Shown: piece by piece, positions 9,258-12,460 of the stretch | Numbering within the stretch: position 1 is the first letter of the stretch | Layout of the letters: every line of letters starts with the position of its first letter | Assembly (NCBI GenBank): GCA_012962595.1 | Contig: DTXE01000544.1 | Location: 1-12,460, forward strand | Origin: Syntrophaceae bacterium | GTDB lineage: Bacteria; Desulfobacterota; DTXE01 | Direction: 5' to 3' | DNA: 12,460 bases | Program-made: the position numbers and the translations under genes | The notes under the pieces: generated by a model | The model's database searches: none | The model's input: the letters and a program-made list of their open reading frames with translations, nothing else | What the model was told of the DNA's origin: nothing

Positions 9258-10238
9258 TTAAAGGTCTGGAGCTACATGTTGGATTCCATAACATCTGAGA
9301 TAAAATTTATGGGCCACTTTATCAAATTCTATATCTTTAAACAACTCAGGATAGAACCATTTGGACATTTTAAGTAAGAGAAGAACCACCCGGGGAGACC
9401 AAGTGGACTCCCTAGGAGCTTTATAAACACGCCCTCCCTTAACTGCCTTTATGCTTTGCCACCTGGGATCCTTTAGAATATCACAGGCAGAGTAATGAGC
9501 AGGCCCCCATATGACCACTACATCTGGATTCCAGGCCACTATTCTCTCTAAGGAGACTTCAGGATATAACTCATAAATACCCTTAGCCTGATTAATCCCA
9601 CCGGCCAAAGTAATAAGGTCATGAGAAAGACCTCGGCCACCCGCTACCTTTGTGGGTTTACTCCATAGCCACAGGGCCTTTATCCTTCTTTGGGGAGGTA
9701 TCTTTTGGACCCTCTTTCTCACGAGGTTTACCTTTCTCTCCATTATCTCGATAACCTCTTGAGCCCTTTCCTCCCTTTGGAATACCTTTCCCAGAAGCCT
9801 TATTGCCTGATACAGATCACTAAAACTCTCAGGATAGATACATAGCACCGGTACCCCTTTACCTTCTATGTGTTTTATTACCTCAGGGTTCCTGGGCCAC
9901 ATAATGACCACATGGGGCTTTAGGGCCAAAAGGCTCTCCATATTGACGTCAAAGCCAGAACCAGGGGATGGGGTATCTTTAACATTAGGGATACACCTTT
10001 TAAGTAAATCATTTTCATATGCATACCTGGATATGCCACAGACCTTATCCCAGGCAGAGAGTGCAGGGACAATTTCATAACACTCAAATAACACCACTCT
10101 TTCAACCTGATCAGGAATTTCTACCTCTCTTCCTGATTGGTCTTTTAATTTAATGGCCCATGCAATCTCGTTTAGGCAAAAGAGGAGCAAGGTAAAACTG
10201 AAAAATATTACTGCTATAGTTTTATTGGTGACCTTCAT
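9258..10238 (-). CDS. btuF: Periplasmic corrinoid/metal-chelate binding protein, BtuF type
   Basis: The 326-residue precursor has a signal peptide: K2-x3-K6, a hydrophobic core at about 8-20 and a likely signal peptidase I cut after AWA at 28. Cys21 lies in the core but LLFC is a poor lipobox, so a soluble periplasmic protein is favoured over a lipoprotein. The mature part fits the class III periplasmic binding fold: REVEIPDQVERVV at 37-49 opens lobe 1, ESLLALKPHVVI at 101-112 and PVLCIYPESFSDLYQAIRLLG at 130-150 follow, a long helix spans about 155-178, and lobe 2 has VSLERIVAWNPDVVVIWG at 228-245 and GGRVYKAPR at 268-276. The C-terminal KWFYPELF is common in binding proteins for large chelates. 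GAGGAA lies seven bases before the start and straddles the receptor stop, so expression is coupled. Cobalamin as ligand is inferred from the operon; heme or a siderophore is possible. Confidence 0.87.
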   Translation of the reverse strand: MKVTNKTIAVIFFSFTLLLFCLNEIAWAIKLKDQSGREVEIPDQVERVVLFECYEIVPALSAWDKVCGISRYAYENDLLKRCIPNVKDTPSPGSGFDVNMESLLALKPHVVIMWPRNPEVIKHIEGKGVPVLCIYPESFSDLYQAIRLLGKVFQREERAQEVIEIMERKVNLVRKRVQKIPPQRRIKALWLWSKPTKVAGGRGLSHDLITLAGGINQAKGIYELYPEVSLERIVAWNPDVVVIWGPAHYSACDILKDPRWQSIKAVKGGRVYKAPRESTWSPRVVLLLLKMSKWFYPELFKDIEFDKVAHKFYLRCYGIQHVAPDL

Positions 10239-10249
10239 CTGCCAATTCC

Positions 10250-12250
10250 TCAGTAAGTGAACTTAAGCCTGCCAAAAAACATCCTTCCCGGCACTTCATC
10301 CTTGTAGTACTCTTCCCATTTCCTATTAGTAATATTTTCTACTTCAAAAGAAGCTTTAACGTACTTTGTTATATTCCTCGAAAACTCAACATCCCAGGTT
10401 ATATATTTATTTAGTACATGTTCGTTCTCATTATCATAATACCTTTTACCTACCCACCTCTGCCTTATACTAAATGTTATTATGTCTGGATCATCAAAGG
10501 TAAATCCGAAATTTGCCTTATGGCGAGGTATATTTTCAAGCCAGTTTCCTTCCAACTCTTCCTTCCCTGGGAATTTTTCTATCTCTGAATGGGTGTAGTT
10601 GTAATTGGCATAAAGGGATAGCCATGGGAAGGGTCTATATTTTGCCTCAAGCTCTAATCCACTGGTCACTATATCACTTATATTCTGATACTGATACATA
10701 TATAGACTTCCACTCTTCCCAGTATAAACAGAGCCAATCCAATCATTTATATCATTGTAAAATCCCGAAAGTTTCACATCCAAATTCTCTCCGAAACCCT
10801 GTTTTATTCCCCACTCGCCCTGTATTCCATACTCAGATCCTAAATCAGGATTTCCTTCCCACCATTTGTTCCAGTAACCCCATTGGTGGTAAAGATTATA
10901 GAGGTAAGGGGCATTAAATGATCTACCTATTGATCCATATAGGGTAGTGGAATCGGTTAGATGATATACTAAACCAAGCTTGGGATTAAACGCACCGCTG
11001 GTTTTGGCGTTGTATACCACCTCTTGAGGTGTCTTTGTGGTATCATAGTAAGAACCGCCATAGGTTCTATACCAGTCCCCCCGGGCACTGGGAATGATAA
11101 TAAATTTTTCTCCTAGCAGTTTGATTTCATCCTGGATAAAAAAGGATCCCCTATGTTGCTTCCCTCTTGTCCTTTGTTCTCTAATGGTGGTGAACCACTC
11201 ATACCTAGAATCTATCCTTGCCCACCTATAATCTGTGCCAACGGTAAAGACATGCCTTCCCCCTAAGGGCATGCTAAGAGAAACCACTGCCCCGGCATCC
11301 ACAACATCCCTATGATTCCTCTTTTTTACTGGGTAAGGTGATACATAGCTGTTGTAATTCCAATAATGGTCTTCATCCAGAAAGAAGGTATTTATGGAGA
11401 GATTATACTTTTCGGCCTTCTTTTCATATCCAAGGGTTGGCCTTTCCCTCTCAGTAGAGCCATAATAATTTATCTGACCCCCACCTACCTTTTCATGCCA
11501 GTGGGAATATGAAAGAGAGATATTAGAGGTAGGGTCAATATCATAGGTAAATTTTGTGTATATATCTTCATGGTCTCTAGTTCTATAGGTGGTGTAGGGC
11601 TTTCTATATTCCTTTTCAGTTGATATATAACCGTCTGTCTCTAATCTGTTAAAAGAGAAAAAGTAGCCAAACTTATCCTTTAATGTACCACTGGTAGTAG
11701 CTCTACTGTTCCATGTTTTTAATGTGCCAAATGTTGCCTCTAAAGAATTTTTCATCTCCTTTTCAGGCTGTTTTGTAATGATATTTATCACCCCACCCAT
11801 AGCACCAGAACCATAAAGGGATGAGGTTGCCCCTCTTACTACCTCTATGCGTTCTATATTTTCCACAGGAACTTCATTAAATGCCACATCACCACCATAC
11901 ATGGTATTCAGAGGAATTCCATCTAGTAAGATCAAATTTCCTCTCTGATGTGGTATCCCTCTCATAGTAAGACGCTGGGGAGTGGATCGAGTTAGACCTT
12001 GTGGATTATACACATCTATCCCGCAAACATCCCTTAGTATCTGAGTTAGGTATCGGGCAGATGTCTTCTCTATATCCTGCTTGGTTATCACCGTCACACT
12101 AGCAGGTACATCCTTTACCTCCCTTTCTGTCCTTGTAGCCGTCACCACCACCTCCTTTATAGGTATTGCCTTCTCTTTTTCTTGCGCCCAACTGATTTGT
12201 GAGCAAGCGAGAACAACGGATACTAGCATAATTACCCTCAACTTCTCCAT
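10250..12250 (-). CDS. btuB: TonB-dependent outer-membrane receptor, BtuB-like
   Basis: The 666-residue precursor starts with a signal peptide (cut probably after WA at 22). A TonB box, EVVVTATR at 33-40, is the site where TonB pulls on the receptor. The plug domain covers about 44-160 and contains LTMRGIP at 94-100, LLDGIPLN at 108-115 and RIEVVRGATSSLYGSGAMGG at 134-153. From about 165 the sequence alternates aromatic-rich strands and polar loops, as in a 22-strand barrel, and ends in LKFTY with the terminal aromatic residue used for barrel assembly. The length is close to BtuB-type receptors and shorter than most siderophore receptors. It is the first gene of the operon, directly after the leader. 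A strong ribosome site, AAAGGAGGG, lies seven bases before the ATG. The corrinoid assignment rests on the locus; barrel sequence alone does not prove the ligand. Confidence 0.88.
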   Translation of the reverse strand: MEKLRVIMLVSVVLACSQISWAQEKEKAIPIKEVVVTATRTEREVKDVPASVTVITKQDIEKTSARYLTQILRDVCGIDVYNPQGLTRSTPQRLTMRGIPHQRGNLILLDGIPLNTMYGGDVAFNEVPVENIERIEVVRGATSSLYGSGAMGGVINIITKQPEKEMKNSLEATFGTLKTWNSRATTSGTLKDKFGYFFSFNRLETDGYISTEKEYRKPYTTYRTRDHEDIYTKFTYDIDPTSNISLSYSHWHEKVGGGQINYYGSTERERPTLGYEKKAEKYNLSINTFFLDEDHYWNYNSYVSPYPVKKRNHRDVVDAGAVVSLSMPLGGRHVFTVGTDYRWARIDSRYEWFTTIREQRTRGKQHRGSFFIQDEIKLLGEKFIIIPSARGDWYRTYGGSYYDTTKTPQEVVYNAKTSGAFNPKLGLVYHLTDSTTLYGSIGRSFNAPYLYNLYHQWGYWNKWWEGNPDLGSEYGIQGEWGIKQGFGENLDVKLSGFYNDINDWIGSVYTGKSGSLYMYQYQNISDIVTSGLELEAKYRPFPWLSLYANYNYTHSEIEKFPGKEELEGNWLENIPRHKANFGFTFDDPDIITFSIRQRWVGKRYYDNENEHVLNKYITWDVEFSRNITKYVKASFEVENITNRKWEEYYKDEVPGRMFFGRLKFTY

Positions 12251-12306
12251 CTAGTACCCTCCTTTCTATCAATATCCCACAGTCCGTGGTCCGTGGTCTG
12301 TCTCAT
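12238..12306 (-). CDS. Possible 22-residue leader peptide overlapping the receptor start
   Basis: A short frame from the ATG at 12306 encodes MRQTTDHGLWDIDRKEGTRW followed by Arg-Ser and a TGA at 12240-12238. It ends inside the first codons of the receptor gene in another frame. A perfect AAGGAGGT lies just upstream (about 12309-12316), only two bases from the ATG, which is tight spacing. The frame sits between the leader terminator and the receptor, so it would be translated only on read-through transcripts. It has no recognisable domain. It could be a coupling peptide or chance, since the frame runs through a simple heptamer repeat. Confidence that it is a real gene is low. Confidence 0.2.
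   Translation of the reverse strand: MRQTTDHGLWDIDRKEGTRWRS
12258..12265 (-). promoter_or_regulatory. Strong ribosome binding site of the receptor gene
   Basis: The minus strand reads AAAGGAGG followed by GTACTAG and the ATG at 12250. Seven bases of spacing and a full GGAGG core make this a strong site and fix the receptor start. Confidence 0.85.
12282..12302. repeat. Short tandem heptamer repeat (GTCCGTG, three units)
   Basis: On the plus strand GTCCGTG occurs at 12282-12288 and 12289-12295, followed by an imperfect third unit GTCTGTC at 12296-12302. It lies in the leader between the terminator and the receptor ribosome site. CCAC at 12277-12280 can also pair with GTGG at 12286-12289. Confidence 0.7.
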
Positions 12307-12322
12307 CCACCTCCTTAAAAGC

Positions 12323-12376
12323 AAAAAGGCCACGAAAGCCAGGCAGATACCTTCTGCCTTCAAGACCTTCGTGGCC
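12323..12376 (-). terminator. Intrinsic terminator (attenuator) in the receptor leader
   Basis: In the minus-strand RNA, GGCCACGAA (12376-12368) pairs perfectly over nine bases with UUCGUGGCC (12336-12328), directly followed by five U residues (12327-12323). Inside, AGGCAGA (12359-12353) pairs over seven bases with UCUGCCU (12347-12341) around a five-base loop. A GC-rich stem followed by U is the layout of a Rho-independent terminator. Because it lies upstream of the receptor start and in the same direction, it would stop transcription before the operon unless disrupted. The plus strand has no T-run after the stem, so it is directed at this operon. Confidence 0.8.
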
Positions 12377-12460
12377 TCAATTTTGGATTAATCTGACCCC
12401 AGGTACGCGTTACATAGCGCGGGCAGATACGACTGGCATATTGTGCAAGCGACAGGTTGC
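12323..12460 (-). promoter_or_regulatory. Probable cobalamin riboswitch, 3' part plus expression platform; 5' part beyond the window
   Basis: On the minus strand, CTGCCCGCGCTATGTAACGCG (plus 12406-12426) resembles the conserved core of cobalamin riboswitches, commonly written GCtGcCCCGCaACtGTaaGCGG, including the flanking CGCG/CGCG pairing. Just before it, TTGCACAATATGCCAG resembles the GGTGcaAAtCCgg segment. A B12-box-like stretch is less clear: either GGGGTCAGATTAATCC (about 12385-12400) or AAGGCAGAAGGTATCTGCCT (12341-12360) inside the terminator. The 5' arm of P1 and P2 and the promoter must lie to the right of position 12460. The position ahead of a btuB-like receptor and cobN is where such riboswitches are known. 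When cobalamin binds, the terminator would be expected to form and shut the operon. The match was made by eye and the sequence is incomplete, so this remains probable and not certain. Confidence 0.55.

Noticed and set aside
12328..12376. Riboswitch or B12 box on the plus strand (CCACGAAAGCCAGGCAGATACC looks box-like)
   Set aside because: The match arises from the near-palindromic stem. The plus strand to the left of it has no CCCGC core or AAT segment, and the U-run lies on the side that serves minus-strand transcription.

Overview
The window comes from a Gram-negative bacterium: it encodes a TonB-dependent outer-membrane receptor, a periplasmic binding protein and a TonB. Base composition is moderately AT-rich and the proteins are rich in Lys/Glu. 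The use of CobN with a fused ChlI/ChlD-type ATPase, and not CobN with CobS and CobT, suggests (by inference) an anaerobe such as a deltaproteobacterial or related lineage. No marker gene is present to fix the taxon.

All eight genes lie on the minus strand, so the operon reads from right to left. In order of transcription: leader with a probable partial cobalamin riboswitch and an intrinsic terminator (about 12307-12460); BtuB-like receptor (10250-12250); BtuF-like binding protein (9258-10238); BtuC-like permease (8236-9249); BtuD-like ATPase (7463-8239); a Gate-domain membrane protein of unknown role (6521-7453); CobN (2623-6498); a ChlI-ChlD fusion (639-2603); and a TonB cut off by the left edge (1-625). 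Gaps between genes are below 25 bases and one junction is an ATGA overlap, so this is very probably a single transcript.

The genes describe one pathway. The receptor takes a corrinoid or related chelate across the outer membrane using energy delivered by TonB. The binding protein and ABC transporter carry it across the inner membrane. CobN with its AAA+/VWA partner handles cobalt insertion into the tetrapyrrole ring. The Gate-domain protein sits exactly between transport and chelation and may move a metal or intermediate.

The most interesting points are the leader, where one hexamer can pair with either of two identical partners (an apparent terminator/antiterminator switch); the uncharacterised Gate-domain protein; cysteine clusters in CobN and in the ChlI domain; and a TonB dedicated to the locus. 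No RNA genes other than the leader, no mobile elements and no CRISPR were seen.
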